This document shows positions 39,532 to 49,571 of a stretch of 64,000 bases of DNA, one piece after another. The notes beneath the pieces were generated by a model, which saw nothing but the letters and a program-made list of their open reading frames with translations, ran no database searches and was not told the DNA's origin. Source of the stretch: CAYNLK01 sp964398055 (GTDB taxonomy: Bacteria; Chloroflexota; Anaerolineae; 4572-78; J111); assembly GCA_964398055.1 (NCBI GenBank), contig CAYNLK010000007.1, positions 62,001-126,000 on the forward strand. The letters are read 5' to 3'. The translations under genes and the position numbers were made by a program. Numbering within the stretch: position 1 is the stretch's first letter; every line of letters begins with the position of its first letter.

Positions 39532-41961
39532 CTAACTTTTGCCCTTTCTCTTGAGGTGATAGCGTCCCAGGGCAGCGACCATAATCAGTAACCCCGTCAA
39601 GAGCGATAGACCCAGCCCCAATTTGAACGACAGCGGCCGGTACTCAAAACGAACCAGGTGTTCCCCCGCCGGCACAAAGACGGCCCGGCCAATGTAATTG
39701 GCCCGGTAGACGGGGCTAGCTTGGCCGTCGACCGTGGCTGTCCAGCCGGGATAGAAGGTGTCGAGTAGGACCAGGTAGCCGGCGCCGTTCAGGCTGGTCT
39801 CAATTTCCACGGCCTGGGGGTGGTGGCGGCTGATGGTGACGACGTTGCTTGAGCCGGCGGCAGGGTCAGGCTGCGGCAGCGGTCCATCCGACTCGATAAC
39901 CACCGTCTGGCGGGGGTCCAGCTGGCGGGCTTGAAAGTAGGCCAGCGCCTCAGCCGGTTGCTCGGCCCGGATGGCCTGATGGACCACAAAGGCGCGGGGC
40001 AGCGGCGCTTTGTTTTCGTGCACAATCGACTGCTCATCGGCATAGACGATGGGATAGGTCGCGGCCGCGTCGGCCCCAATGTAACCCTCGGCCAACAGGT
40101 AACGCACCCCAACCAATTGAATCGCCTGAATCGGGTCGGTTTCCTTTAAAAAGGTTTCGTATCGTTCCAACCGCAGCGAGGAGCCGTGGCCGCCGGCGCT
40201 GTGAACCCGGTAGACCGATGGAAAATAGTGGCCCAGGTGGCTCACCGCCAATTCTTCCCGGCCCATGCCCAAAGGGAACACCCGCCCGGCCTCGAGATTA
40301 TCCAGCACGTATTGGGCTCCACCCGAGAGTTGCCACCACCAGTCGACGGGCCTGGTGGGGTTGATGGTCGTTCCCCCGGCGATGAGCAGATCCAGGGCGG
40401 TCGCCAGGATGACCAGGCCGGCGAAGGTGGGGCTGGCCAGTCGCCGGGCCGCCAACAAGCCGAAGAGAATAATGGTCAGGGCCAGGTTCATGGCCAGCAG
40501 CATTACCGGAATGCGCAGGCCGGCCAGCCAGGGCAGCCAGCGCTCTTCCTGATAAACCGGCTGGAGAGTGAAGCTCTTATCCAGAAAAGCGGCCACCAGT
40601 TTGGGATAGGCGCCGCTCCATTGACTGCTCCAGACCAGCAAATTGGCCCGGAAGATCCAGCTCAAGCTCAAGACGACAACAAGGCTCAGGCCGGCCGCCA
40701 GCAGCAGCCAAAAGGCGCGGCGGGCCAGACCCCTGGCCAACAAAGTTTCTAAACCGAGTCCGGCCAGGATGGCCAGGGCCAGATTGGCCGCCATCAGCCA
40801 ACGGGCCGGGATGCGGAACAGGGCAAAACCGGGCAGATATTGGATCAGGTATTGGTAGAGTGGGGTGAAGCGGCCCATCGCCAGCACAGCCGCGGCGATG
40901 AACAGGAATAAGAAGAACAGCCGGTCGCGATAGTGCGGCCCGGTCCGCGCCCGCCAGAGCGCGGCGACGCCCAAGAAGGCCAGCAGCAAGGGGATGAAAC
41001 CCAGGTAAATGAAATCCTCTTGAAACGGGTCGCCCCCGCTAAAGCCGGTGACGTTGTTGCCGAAGATGCCGGGCAGGAGCAAGTTGAGCCACATCAGCGG
41101 CGGCAGCGAATTTTCGGTTAGAAAGCCTACCCCGCGCTCTTCGGCCCGCACCGAAAGTTGCTGCAACTCGTAGGTGGGGATGAACTGGGGCGCGGCCAGC
41201 AGCAGGCCGCTGACGACAGCCGCCGTCAGCAACAGCAAAGTCTGGCCGGCGTAACCCGGCCGATGGCGGCTGTCTCCGGTAAAGAAATCCAGACTAACCC
41301 GGTACAGACCATACCCGGCCACCGTGACCAGGCTGTAAAAGACAACCTGGGGCTGAGCCGTGAGAATTTGCAGAGCCAGCGGCAGGCCGGCCAGCAGGGC
41401 TACCAGCCAACTCCGCCGCCGGGTGGTTTGGAGCGCTCCGTACAGGATCAGCGGCAGCCAGACGGCGCCGGTCATAATATTGAGATTGGGTACCTGGGCC
41501 ATCAGCACCCCGCCCAAACCGAAGGCCAGCCCTGACAGCGTGGCTGCGGCCCAGCCCAGCCCCAACCAGCGGGCCAGGCTAAAGGTGAAGAGGCCGGCCA
41601 GGCTGAAATGGATTAGAATGAACAGGGATAACGCCAGGGAGGGGGGCAGCGGGCTGAGAAAAAGGATACTCGGTGGATAGAGAACGCCTACCTGGCTTTC
41701 AGCCAGCAGGGGGATGCCGGTATCTTCATAGGGGTCCCACAGAGGCACGCGGCCGGCCAGCCACTCGCTTGCGGCAAAAATGTGGCGGGGAAAGTGGATC
41801 CAGGTCAGGTCGGTTTTGTAAAGTGTTTGTTGACCCAAGATGATTTCGGGAAAGGCCAGCAGCGGAAGCGTGAAAAAGAAGATCAGGAGCCATAGCCGGC
41901 GGAGTTGGCCAACCGTTGCGACGCTATTTGGCAGAAGTCTCCGGCTCCGTTTCCCCATCAT
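39532..41961 (-). CDS. YfhO-family multi-pass membrane protein (GT-C-like)
   Basis: The 809-residue protein has about a dozen hydrophobic segments over residues 20-560 and a C-terminal extracytoplasmic beta-domain (GYLVLLDTFYPGWTATVDGQ near 735), ending in a last membrane helix and a basic tail (GRYHLKRKGKS). The motif KTDLTWIHFPRHIFAASEWLAGRVPLWDP after the first helix carries the acidic residue typical of GT-C glycosyltransferases. In Firmicutes, YfhO is needed for glycosylation of lipoteichoic acid. The substrate here is unknown but is likely a lipid-linked sugar acting on surface glycans. Confidence 0.88.
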   Translation of the reverse strand: MMGKRSRRLLPNSVATVGQLRRLWLLIFFFTLPLLAFPEIILGQQTLYKTDLTWIHFPRHIFAASEWLAGRVPLWDPYEDTGIPLLAESQVGVLYPPSILFLSPLPPSLALSLFILIHFSLAGLFTFSLARWLGLGWAAATLSGLAFGLGGVLMAQVPNLNIMTGAVWLPLILYGALQTTRRRSWLVALLAGLPLALQILTAQPQVVFYSLVTVAGYGLYRVSLDFFTGDSRHRPGYAGQTLLLLTAAVVSGLLLAAPQFIPTYELQQLSVRAEERGVGFLTENSLPPLMWLNLLLPGIFGNNVTGFSGGDPFQEDFIYLGFIPLLLAFLGVAALWRARTGPHYRDRLFFLFLFIAAAVLAMGRFTPLYQYLIQYLPGFALFRIPARWLMAANLALAILAGLGLETLLARGLARRAFWLLLAAGLSLVVVLSLSWIFRANLLVWSSQWSGAYPKLVAAFLDKSFTLQPVYQEERWLPWLAGLRIPVMLLAMNLALTIILFGLLAARRLASPTFAGLVILATALDLLIAGGTTINPTRPVDWWWQLSGGAQYVLDNLEAGRVFPLGMGREELAVSHLGHYFPSVYRVHSAGGHGSSLRLERYETFLKETDPIQAIQLVGVRYLLAEGYIGADAAATYPIVYADEQSIVHENKAPLPRAFVVHQAIRAEQPAEALAYFQARQLDPRQTVVIESDGPLPQPDPAAGSSNVVTISRHHPQAVEIETSLNGAGYLVLLDTFYPGWTATVDGQASPVYRANYIGRAVFVPAGEHLVRFEYRPLSFKLGLGLSLLTGLLIMVAALGRYHLKRKGKS

Positions 41962-42039
41962 AGGGGCTGATTTTATATGAATTTAGAGGGTCAGGCAATA
42001 TTGTGCCGGGGAGGTCCCGCTTTGGGCCGGCGGTCGAAC

Positions 42040-43365
42040 TTACTCGAGTGCCGGGTCGATCCCGGCTTCGTCCAGCCAGGCCAGATAATCTTCAAAGCTG
42101 TTGAGCCAGGCCGCTCGATTGAGGAAGGCTTTGAGCGAGGGACTACCCGACCGCAGTTGGCGCAGTTGGGGACCAATCGGGTCGATTGAGGCCGGGCTGG
42201 TGGCGTAGGAACCGTGGAAGGCAAAGTAAGCCTGGTTGAGTTTGCGCAGGGCATAACCTTGTTCCACCAGTTTCAATCGCTCTGCTTCCATATAGGCTTC
42301 GGCCTGCTCAATCTTGCCCTCGGCCAGCAGCCGGTCGACCTGCTGGCGGATACGGCGCATAGCCAGATCGAACGGCGAGGGTTGGTGCGCAACCGGTTGG
42401 CCGGTTTCGTCCAGCGGCGGCAGCCGGTCGGCCCACTCTGGATAGTAGCGGTTGATGACCTGCCGGCCAATTTCCTGGCCCACGATGTCGGCGGTGGTTT
42501 CATTGATGGTGGTCAGTTGGGGGTAAGTTTGGTAGCCCCAGCCGATGTTGGAGGGAAAAGTATAGAAGTAGTTGTGGACCCACTCGTGGGCAATCACTTC
42601 TACCAGCCAGGTTAGCGAGTCGCTGGTGATAACCATGGTCGGGTAGCTCCCCAGCCCGCCGACACCGGTCACGTAGCTGGAAACGTCGCCCCGCTGCTCA
42701 AGCCTGTTTTCAATTTCAAGGCGCTGTTCGGTCGTTAGGCCGGGCTGCAAACCCACATAATGCTGCTTTTCAATCCGGTCACGCGGCGAGAGAATTAAGG
42801 CAGTGGGCGGGTCGGTCAGGCGGAAGGCGACTGGTGGGAACGGCTGCCCGGCCAACGTGAAGCCTTCTTCTTTTAGCACTGCTTCTACCTGCCGTGACAA
42901 AATGGTTTCCACCTGGGGCAGCAGTTCCGTCTGGGCGGCGATCAGGGCTGCCAGCTCCTGCTCCAGGGCGGCTATTTGAGGCTGGCTCTGCCCTGAGCAA
43001 GTCGTTTGGCCGGCCTGGGGACAGGCGGCATAGTGCTGGTTGAGCTGTTGTTCCAACTGCCGGCGGCGCTGTTCTACTTCTAAAAAGCTATCGACCAGGG
43101 CGCGTTGGTCGGCGTCCGCGGCGGGCAGGCGGGGTGGAATCGCCCGTCGCCAGATTTCACTGACCACCGCTTCAGACTCCCAGTTGACAAAATCAAAGCG
43201 ATATGGCGCGGTCACCCGGTCAACCTGGACCAGCAGGGCGTGCTCGGGTGGGGCCGATGCCGCGCCCAGGCCAAAAAAGAGCAGCAGCAACAGGAACAGC
43301 CGCAAGGTTAGCCGCCTCAGCCGGCGGAGGGTGGTGCGTTCCTTTTTAGCGGGTAGCCAAAGCAT
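42040..43365 (-). CDS. Membrane-anchored zinc metallopeptidase-like protein (HEWVH)
   Basis: The protein has about 441 residues from the ATG at 43363-43365; a TTG five codons upstream is less likely. An N-terminal basic stretch and a Leu-rich segment (about 19-37) act as signal or anchor. A coiled-coil-like region follows (EVEQRRRQLEQQLNQ, then ALEQELAALIAAQTELL). The zinc motif HEWVHNYF appears near residue 260, with NETTADIVGQEIG about 30 residues on supplying the likely third ligand, a gluzincin-like layout. The C-terminus is helical. It is not assigned to a named family here. It is convergent with nothing and lies 78 bases from the YfhO gene start on the same strand. Confidence 0.78.
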   Translation of the reverse strand: MLWLPAKKERTTLRRLRRLTLRLFLLLLLFFGLGAASAPPEHALLVQVDRVTAPYRFDFVNWESEAVVSEIWRRAIPPRLPAADADQRALVDSFLEVEQRRRQLEQQLNQHYAACPQAGQTTCSGQSQPQIAALEQELAALIAAQTELLPQVETILSRQVEAVLKEEGFTLAGQPFPPVAFRLTDPPTALILSPRDRIEKQHYVGLQPGLTTEQRLEIENRLEQRGDVSSYVTGVGGLGSYPTMVITSDSLTWLVEVIAHEWVHNYFYTFPSNIGWGYQTYPQLTTINETTADIVGQEIGRQVINRYYPEWADRLPPLDETGQPVAHQPSPFDLAMRRIRQQVDRLLAEGKIEQAEAYMEAERLKLVEQGYALRKLNQAYFAFHGSYATSPASIDPIGPQLRQLRSGSPSLKAFLNRAAWLNSFEDYLAWLDEAGIDPALE

Positions 43366-43661
43366 CGATTTAAAGCTCAACCGTCTGGGATAGTTATTTA
43401 GACTTATTGTGCTATTCCAATATTAAGTGCAGATGAGAGATTTTACCCCGGTCGCCCTGGTTCAGCCAGATTTGGCCGGGCTGAGTGGACGATCCGTTTT
43501 TTTTGGTTATAATTCTGACTCATTGTGCCCATTAGCGTTAGTGGGTGGCCAAAGATCACCAGATTTTTGGGTATGATTGCAGCTTAACATCGAGTAAAAT
43601 AGTAGTAGTCAATAGTTGAGCCTGAATTCTCGCTATCCTTAAATCTGGACGACGATCCCCT

Positions 43662-44474
43662 ATGACTGACTATAAACTTTTGGTGCTCGATGTCGATGGT
43701 ACTTTAATCGGTGAAGGCGCTTATCCCTCCCGGCGGGTCAGCCAGGCCATTGCCGCGGCCAAAGCCAGGGGGGTTGAGGTCGCTCTGAGTACCGGGCGGG
43801 CCACCGAGGCATGTTATCACTTGTTTAAGCAGCTCAAGTTGGATGGCCTGCATATTGTTTTTGATGGCGCGGCCGTGGTGGAATGGCCGAGTAATGATCT
43901 GATCTTTTTGCAGGCTTTGTCGCCATTGGCCGGCAAGCGGCTGATCGAACTGGCCCGTGAGTATGACCTGTTCCTGGAGATTTATGCCCACGATTTCTAC
44001 TTTATTGAGAAGGAAGGTCCCCTGGCCGAGCACCAGCGCCAGAAGTTGCAGATCACGCCGCTGGTCACCGATTTGATGCGGTTGATCAACCGGGTCAAAA
44101 TCGTCAAAGGGCAGTTACTGGCGGCCGATGAAGCGCAAAAGGCGCGGGCCGATCTTGTCAGTCACCTGATGGAGCAGTATTGCCAGATGTCGTGGAGCCT
44201 TGACCCCAGCAACGGCATCTATTTTGGAAATGCCATTTCCCGCCTGGTCTCTAAAGCCAAGGCTCTGCGGGATATGATTGATTATTTGGGGATCAGTTTT
44301 GCGGAAATCCTGGTCGTGGGCGACTCCTTCAACGACGTGTCCACGTTTGAGGTGGCCGGGACCAAGGTGGCGATGGGCAACGCGCCCGATAGTTTGAAAG
44401 CTTTGGCCGATTGGGTGGCTCCGCCGGTGAGCCAAGATGGAGTGGCGGCAGTCATTGAAAAATTCATTTTGTAA
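43662..44474 (+). CDS. HAD-superfamily Cof-type hydrolase
   Basis: The 270-residue protein begins LLVLDVDGTLIGEG (motif I nucleophile Asp), has STGRATEA (motif II), a C2B-type cap domain in the middle, SKAKALRDMI (motif III Lys) and VGDSFNDVSTFEVAG (motif IV). Cof-type enzymes dephosphorylate small metabolites such as sugar phosphates or flavin precursors. Motif IV reads GDSFND, as in the standard family. The next gene, an M3 peptidase, begins about 33 bases downstream on the same strand. Confidence 0.93.
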   Translation: MTDYKLLVLDVDGTLIGEGAYPSRRVSQAIAAAKARGVEVALSTGRATEACYHLFKQLKLDGLHIVFDGAAVVEWPSNDLIFLQALSPLAGKRLIELAREYDLFLEIYAHDFYFIEKEGPLAEHQRQKLQITPLVTDLMRLINRVKIVKGQLLAADEAQKARADLVSHLMEQYCQMSWSLDPSNGIYFGNAISRLVSKAKALRDMIDYLGISFAEILVVGDSFNDVSTFEVAGTKVAMGNAPDSLKALADWVAPPVSQDGVAAVIEKFIL

Positions 44475-44507
44475 CACAATCTCTACCAATTGGGGGAAAC
44501 TGAACAA

Positions 44508-46289
44508 GTGATCAACACAAGCGCACCATATCAACAAACTCGCTGGAGCTTAGCCACGCTTTTGCCGGCCGCAGCCGGCCCGGCGGTCGAGCAGGTCATC
44601 GCCGACCTGGAAGCGGTGACCGTCTCGATTGAAGCCTTACGACCAACCCTCTCGCCGGATATGGCCGGTCAGTCTTTTGCCGACATCCTCCAACAAGTCG
44701 AACGCTTTGCCGAGTTAGCCAACCGGTTGGGCGCATACGGCCAGCTCTGGTTTTCCGAAGATACCCAAAATCAAAAAGCCCTGGCCTTTATGGGTCGAAT
44801 GGAACAGCTTCTGACCGAAGCCCAGAATCGGATTCTCTTCTTCAGTTTGTGGTGGAAGGCGCTGGACGATGAGCCGGCGGCCCGGCTGCTGGCCTATGCC
44901 GGTGATCTGCGCTACAAGCTGGAACAAGATCGGCTCTTCAAAGATCACACTTTGGCCGAGTCCGAAGAGAAAATCATCAATCTCAAGGATATCAATGGCG
45001 TTAGCGCCCTCGTCAACCTGTACGATATGATAACCAGTAAGTTTGTCTTTGAACTGGAGGTTGACGGCGAAAAGAAAAAGTTGACCCGCGATGAGCTGAT
45101 GGTCTACGTTCGCAATCCGAGTCCGGCGCTACGCCAGGCCGCCTATCAGGAGCAATTTCGGGTTTACGAGCAGGAGGCCACTGTTTTGGCCCAAATCTAC
45201 ATTCACCGGGTGCGCGATTGGGCCAGCGAGAATTTGAACCTGCGCCACTTTGCCGCCCCTATGGCTGTGCGCAACCTGTCCAATGATATCCCTGATGCGG
45301 TGGTTGATACCCTGCTGGCCGTCTGCGCTGAGCAGTCAAGTGTATTTCATCGCTACTTCAAGTTGAAGGCCGGTTGGCTTGGTCTGGATAAGTTGCGCCG
45401 TTACGACCTGTACGCGCCGCTCAGCCAGGAGTCGGACAAGCAGATTCCCTACGGCCAGGCAGTTGACATGGTGCTCGATAGCTTCAGCCAGTTCTCATCG
45501 ACGATCACCAATCTGGCCGAGCGTGTCTTCAGGGATGGTCACATTGATGGGGAGATACGCCCGGGCAAGCGGGGCGGCGCTTTTTGTGCCGGGATTCTGC
45601 CGGGGGTAACGCCCTGGGTGCTGGTCAATTACACCGGCGAACCACGCCAGGTGGCCACCCTGGCCCACGAACTTGGTCACGCCATCCACGCGCTGCTGGC
45701 CGCAGACCACTCGGTGTTGACTTTTCACTCGGCCCTGCCGATGGCCGAAACTGCCTCGGTTTTCTCCGAGATGCTGCTCACCGACCGCCTGCTGGCTGAA
45801 GAGCAAGAACCGCAGCTTCGCCGCAATTTGCTGGCCGAAGCGGTCGACGATGCCTACGCCACTATTCTACGCCAGGCCTATTTTGTCATCTTTGAGCGGG
45901 AAGCGCATCGGATGGTAGCTAAAAACCAAACGATGGATGATCTTAACCAGCAATACCTGGCCAATCTGAGCCAACAGTTTGGCGATTCCATCGAACTCAG
46001 TGATGATTTTCAGCGAGAGTGGATTTGTATTCCCCACATCTACCATACCCCCTTCTACTGCTATGCCTATAGTTTCGGCCAACTGCTGGCTTTATCGCTA
46101 TACCAGCAGTATAAAGAGGAAGGGCGCACTTTTGAGCCTAAGCTGCGCCAAATTTTGGCTTATGGCGGGGCGGCCAGTCCCCAGCATATTTTGGGCGAGG
46201 CCGGGATCAATATGGCCGATCCTGATTTCTGGCGGAGCGGCTTCAAAGTAGTTGAGCGGATGATTGACGAGTTGGCTGAACTGTCTTAA
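44508..46289 (+). CDS. M3-family oligoendopeptidase (PepF/thimet-like)
   Basis: The protein has about 593 residues from the GTG at 44508, with GGGGGA ten bases upstream; a TTG at 44490 would overlap that site. The zinc motif HELGHAIHALLA lies near residue 390, with E...ETASVFSEML downstream providing the third ligand and PHIYHTPFYCYAYSFGQLLALSLY at the substrate site. Such cytosolic enzymes cut oligopeptides. Its 3' end overlaps the convergent MFS gene by 47 bases. Confidence 0.93.
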   Translation: MINTSAPYQQTRWSLATLLPAAAGPAVEQVIADLEAVTVSIEALRPTLSPDMAGQSFADILQQVERFAELANRLGAYGQLWFSEDTQNQKALAFMGRMEQLLTEAQNRILFFSLWWKALDDEPAARLLAYAGDLRYKLEQDRLFKDHTLAESEEKIINLKDINGVSALVNLYDMITSKFVFELEVDGEKKKLTRDELMVYVRNPSPALRQAAYQEQFRVYEQEATVLAQIYIHRVRDWASENLNLRHFAAPMAVRNLSNDIPDAVVDTLLAVCAEQSSVFHRYFKLKAGWLGLDKLRRYDLYAPLSQESDKQIPYGQAVDMVLDSFSQFSSTITNLAERVFRDGHIDGEIRPGKRGGAFCAGILPGVTPWVLVNYTGEPRQVATLAHELGHAIHALLAADHSVLTFHSALPMAETASVFSEMLLTDRLLAEEQEPQLRRNLLAEAVDDAYATILRQAYFVIFEREAHRMVAKNQTMDDLNQQYLANLSQQFGDSIELSDDFQREWICIPHIYHTPFYCYAYSFGQLLALSLYQQYKEEGRTFEPKLRQILAYGGAASPQHILGEAGINMADPDFWRSGFKVVERMIDELAELS

Positions 46290-47457
46290 AGCGTAACAAC
46301 CCCAGTAATACTCCCCCGGCCAAAAGCAGCGCCGTGATGATAGTCAGGAGCAGCGTCTGCGGCCCGACCGGCTCGAAGAGTTGGCCTATTAGCCAGGGCA
46401 GCGACATCGCCCCGAGGCTGCTGCCAACCAGAAACAGGCCGGTAATACTGCCGGTAATGGCCATCCGCCGCCCGGCCAGCGACATCGTGGTGGGAAAAAC
46501 GGAGCCTAACGATAGCCCCAGTCCCAGCGTGCCCACCCAGATGGCCGCTAATGAGCCGGACCAGGCCAGGATAATCCCGGCGCTGATCAGCGCCCCGATC
46601 AGGTCGAACAGCAGGATGGTGCGCGGCCTGAGGTGAGCGGCTGCCGGGATTGCCACCAGCCGGGCCAGGGTAATGGCGCCCCAAAAAGCTGAGGTCAAAT
46701 AGGCTGCGGTGGCGGCCTGGCCCAGGCCAACGGTCAGGGTGTATGTGAAGATCCAACCGCTCATACTGATTTCTGTGCCAACGTACAGGAAAAAGAACAA
46801 GGTAAATAAAGTTACCAGCCGGCGGTTGATCGGCCTGACTACTGAGTCGGTTGAGCTGGTTGGCAAACTTGGGCTGGGCAGCCGAGTCAACCACACCACG
46901 GCCGGCAGGATGATGATCGCCAGAATCCAATAAGGCCACCTGATTGTACCGGTGATCAGCATAATTTGAGCAACGATGATGGGTGACAGGAGCGCGCCCA
47001 CCCCAAAGAAGAAATGCATCCCGGTCATGACCGGCCCAACTCTGCCTCCATAGATCCATACAACCAAGGTATTGCCCCCCACGTGCATTCCTCCTTCAGC
47101 GATCCCCAAGACCAACAGAATCAGGCTCAATAGCCATAGGGCCGGTACGAGCGGCGTCAATAGCAGCATCACCGTCATTGTACTGAGCAGAAGCGCCATC
47201 AAGATATGGCCTGGTAAACGGTCATACAGACGACCGAGTCCAAAAGAGCCTAACAGTCCGCCCAACGCTCGAGCGGTAAATAGATAGCTGATCTGGCTGA
47301 GGTTCGATTGGGTCTGTTCGGCCAGGCCGGGCAGAGTTGGCCCAAAGGAAACCGCGACCAGGCCAAGGACGACAAAGACAAAATTATAGGCCAGGGTGAT
47401 GGAGAGTTGGGTTCTCCGACTGAAGGGTAAGATTTGAACAACAGGTATGTTTGACAT
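46243..47457 (-). CDS. Major facilitator superfamily transporter
   Basis: The protein has about 404 residues from the ATG at 47455-47457. It has twelve predicted hydrophobic segments and the MFS loop 2-3 signature in GSFGLGRLYDRLPGHILM, where Gly, Arg and Asp are conserved. The family transports sugars, drugs or other small solutes by proton coupling; nothing visible gives the substrate. It follows etfA on the same strand but a terminator (47471-47507) lies between them. The end overlaps the M3 peptidase gene. Confidence 0.88.
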   Translation of the reverse strand: MSNIPVVQILPFSRRTQLSITLAYNFVFVVLGLVAVSFGPTLPGLAEQTQSNLSQISYLFTARALGGLLGSFGLGRLYDRLPGHILMALLLSTMTVMLLLTPLVPALWLLSLILLVLGIAEGGMHVGGNTLVVWIYGGRVGPVMTGMHFFFGVGALLSPIIVAQIMLITGTIRWPYWILAIIILPAVVWLTRLPSPSLPTSSTDSVVRPINRRLVTLFTLFFFLYVGTEISMSGWIFTYTLTVGLGQAATAAYLTSAFWGAITLARLVAIPAAAHLRPRTILLFDLIGALISAGIILAWSGSLAAIWVGTLGLGLSLGSVFPTTMSLAGRRMAITGSITGLFLVGSSLGAMSLPWLIGQLFEPVGPQTLLLTIITALLLAGGVLLGLLRFKTVQPTRQSSAQLL

Positions 47458-47470
47458 TCGGGTAAAGCTC

Positions 47471-47507
47471 AAAATAGAAAAATAGGGGCAGATCATCGAC
47501 CTGCCCC
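47471..47507 (-). terminator. Rho-independent terminator after etfA
   Basis: On the minus strand GGGGCAG and CTGCCCC form a stem with a nine-base loop and are followed by TATTTTTCTATTTT. Confidence 0.75.
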
Positions 47508-47542
47508 CGTCAAAGGCTTACTTGCTTGAGTCCATCCAGTGG

Positions 47543-48526
47543 CTAGCCCAAACGTTGCCTGAACTCCTGGGTAAGAGCCGGGACGTACTCAAACAGATCG
47601 CCGACAATGCCGTAGTGGGCATACTTAAAAATCGGCGCATCCGGGTCTTTGTTGATGGCCACGATCAATTTGGCTGTTTTCATACCGGCCAGATGTTGGA
47701 TGGCCCCGGAGATGCCGCAGGCGATGTAAAGATCAGGCTGCACGGTCTTGCCGGTCTGGCCAACCTGGTGGGCATACGGCACCCAACCGGCATCCACCGC
47801 AGCCCGGCTGGCGCCCATCGCCCCGCCCAGGGCTTCGGCCAACTCTTTGATGGGGGCAAATCCGGCCGGACCGCCAACCCCACGACCGCCGGAGACAATG
47901 ATTTTGGCATCGGTCAGGCTGACTTCGCCGCTGATCGCCTCAAAGCCTTCCACTTTGGTCGGAATGTCGGCTTCGGCCAAAACGGCCTCGGTCGGAATGA
48001 TCTCACCGCTGCGGCTGGCATCCGGCTCCGGCAATGGAAAGACCCGGCGGCGAATGGTGACCACGTGCGGCCGGGCCGGGCCAAATTCAACCCGGGCGAT
48101 CACGTTACCGGCCAACACCGGCCGGGTGCCTACCAGACGGCCATCTTCAAAGGCTACATCGGTACAATCTGGCGCCAGGCCGACGCCCAATTTGGCGGCC
48201 ACATAAGGGGCCAACTCCAGGCCGGCATTGCTGGCGCCCAGCAGCAGCGCAGCTGGCGCTTGTTCCCGGGCCACTTTGGTCAAAACAGCCGCGTACGGCT
48301 CCAGCCGGAAATTTTTAAGGGTCGGGTCGTTGGCCAGCAGAACCCGGTCGGCTCCGTACCGGATGGCTTGCTCCGCCACAGGAGCGACCGCTGCTCCTAA
48401 CACCAGGGCGATCACCTGGCCGCCCAGCTTGGCGCTCAGTTGCCGGGCGACGCCGAGCGTTTCCCAGGCAATCGAGTCGACTTCACCGTTGTTCTGATCG
48501 ATCCAAACCAGGACATCGTTTGACAT
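47543..48526 (-). CDS. etfA: Electron transfer flavoprotein alpha subunit
   Basis: The 327-residue protein has the C-terminal FAD-binding signature YIACGISGAIQHLAGM, then AINKDPDAPIFKYAHYGIVGD, and the preceding GGRGVGGPAGFAPIKELAEALGGAMGASRAAVDAGW. With EtfB it carries electrons from acyl-CoA and other dehydrogenases to ETF:quinone oxidoreductase. It follows etfB by 12 bases with GGAG eight bases before the ATG, so they form an operon. No acyl-CoA dehydrogenase gene is adjacent. Confidence 0.96.
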   Translation of the reverse strand: MSNDVLVWIDQNNGEVDSIAWETLGVARQLSAKLGGQVIALVLGAAVAPVAEQAIRYGADRVLLANDPTLKNFRLEPYAAVLTKVAREQAPAALLLGASNAGLELAPYVAAKLGVGLAPDCTDVAFEDGRLVGTRPVLAGNVIARVEFGPARPHVVTIRRRVFPLPEPDASRSGEIIPTEAVLAEADIPTKVEGFEAISGEVSLTDAKIIVSGGRGVGGPAGFAPIKELAEALGGAMGASRAAVDAGWVPYAHQVGQTGKTVQPDLYIACGISGAIQHLAGMKTAKLIVAINKDPDAPIFKYAHYGIVGDLFEYVPALTQEFRQRLG

Positions 48527-48538
48527 TGTGCTCTGCTC

Positions 48539-49333
48539 CTAAATGATTTTTTCAGCCGCCAGCTTGGCCGCCAGAACTTTGGCCGCGTCCGCCGGTGACC
48601 CGGTGATGATTTCAACTTTGGCTTCACGAGCCGGGGGCAGGCTTAACTCAGGCCAGCGCACCTGAGAACCGGCCGCGCCCACCTGATCAGCCGCCAGCCC
48701 CACATCGGTAACAGTCCAGGTGGGGATGGTGGCCTTGGCGGCCCGGCGAATGCCGATGAAGCTGGGGTAGCGCGGTTCGTTGATCTCCTTGACCACGCTG
48801 AGCATAGCCGGTAGCCGGCTGCTCACGGTTTCCCGGCTGCTTTCCATCAGCCGGACGGCGGTGATGGTTCTGGCCGCGGGATCGACCACTTTGAGTTTGG
48901 CTACATAGGAAATTTGGGGAATATTGAGTAAGGCCGCCACCTGTACAGCCGTAGCCCAGCTGTTGCCGTCGACGGCCGAGCGGCCGGCCACAATCAGATC
49001 GTAATCGCCAATCTTATTGACGGCGGCGGCCAGGACGCGGGCTGTGGCCAGGCTGTCGCCGTTGGCCAGGGCCGGGTCTGAGATCAGGATGGCTTCATCC
49101 GCGCCCATAGCCAGGGCCGATTTCAAGGCTTCGACTGCTTCTGGCTGGCCCAGGGTTAGCACCGTTACCTGGCCGCCGTGGGCTTCTTTGATCTGCAAGG
49201 CGGTTTCGATGGCATACTCATCAAAGGGATTAACAATTCTGGCGCCTCCGGGCGCCATCAATTTCAGCCCGTCAACCGTGCTCGAGAGCTGGGCGGTATC
49301 AGGCACTTGTTTGATTAAGACAATGATCTTCAT
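48539..49333 (-). CDS. etfB: Electron transfer flavoprotein beta subunit
   Basis: The 264-residue protein starts MKIIVLIKQVPDTAQL and has NPFDEYAIETALQIKE, the AMP/FAD-binding loop VAGRSAVDGNSWATAVQVA, and VVKEINEPRYPSFIGIRRAAK in the conserved beta-subunit region. It pairs with EtfA to form the heterodimeric electron carrier. AAAGGA lies eight bases upstream of the ATG, and a TGGTATAAT promoter lies about 125 bases upstream. Confidence 0.96.
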   Translation of the reverse strand: MKIIVLIKQVPDTAQLSSTVDGLKLMAPGGARIVNPFDEYAIETALQIKEAHGGQVTVLTLGQPEAVEALKSALAMGADEAILISDPALANGDSLATARVLAAAVNKIGDYDLIVAGRSAVDGNSWATAVQVAALLNIPQISYVAKLKVVDPAARTITAVRLMESSRETVSSRLPAMLSVVKEINEPRYPSFIGIRRAAKATIPTWTVTDVGLAADQVGAAGSQVRWPELSLPPAREAKVEIITGSPADAAKVLAAKLAAEKII

Positions 49334-49457
49334 CTTATCTATCCTTTGCTTTGGGGTAATAAATGGCGTAGGTGGTTGTCTCCGGTCAGGCTGCTGTCAG
49401 GTTCCTGGTCCCACCTCAGGCCGCGGCGCTGTCAAGACAGCCGGAAAACAGTTCGAG

Positions 49458-49466
49458 ATTATACCA
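49458..49466 (-). promoter_or_regulatory. Extended -10 promoter of etfBA
   Basis: TGGTATAAT on the minus strand lies about 125 bases upstream of the etfB ATG. No convincing -35 is seen. It is the same extended -10 as at 12438-12446. Confidence 0.45.
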
Positions 49467-49515
49467 TAGGGTAGGTCAGTCAGAAAATATGGGGTAATTT
49501 CTTAAAAAGATGCAA

Positions 49516-49543
49516 TTGCCCGGCAACGATCCTGGGGTATAAT
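49516..49543 (+). promoter_or_regulatory. Promoter upstream of the TPR lipoprotein gene
   Basis: TTGCCC (49516-49521), 16 bases and a perfect TATAAT (49538-49543) precede the palindromic repeat at 49572-49617 and the gene start at 49675. Confidence 0.5.
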
Positions 49544-49571
49544 TGGCTCATTATCAGAATATGGACAAAAA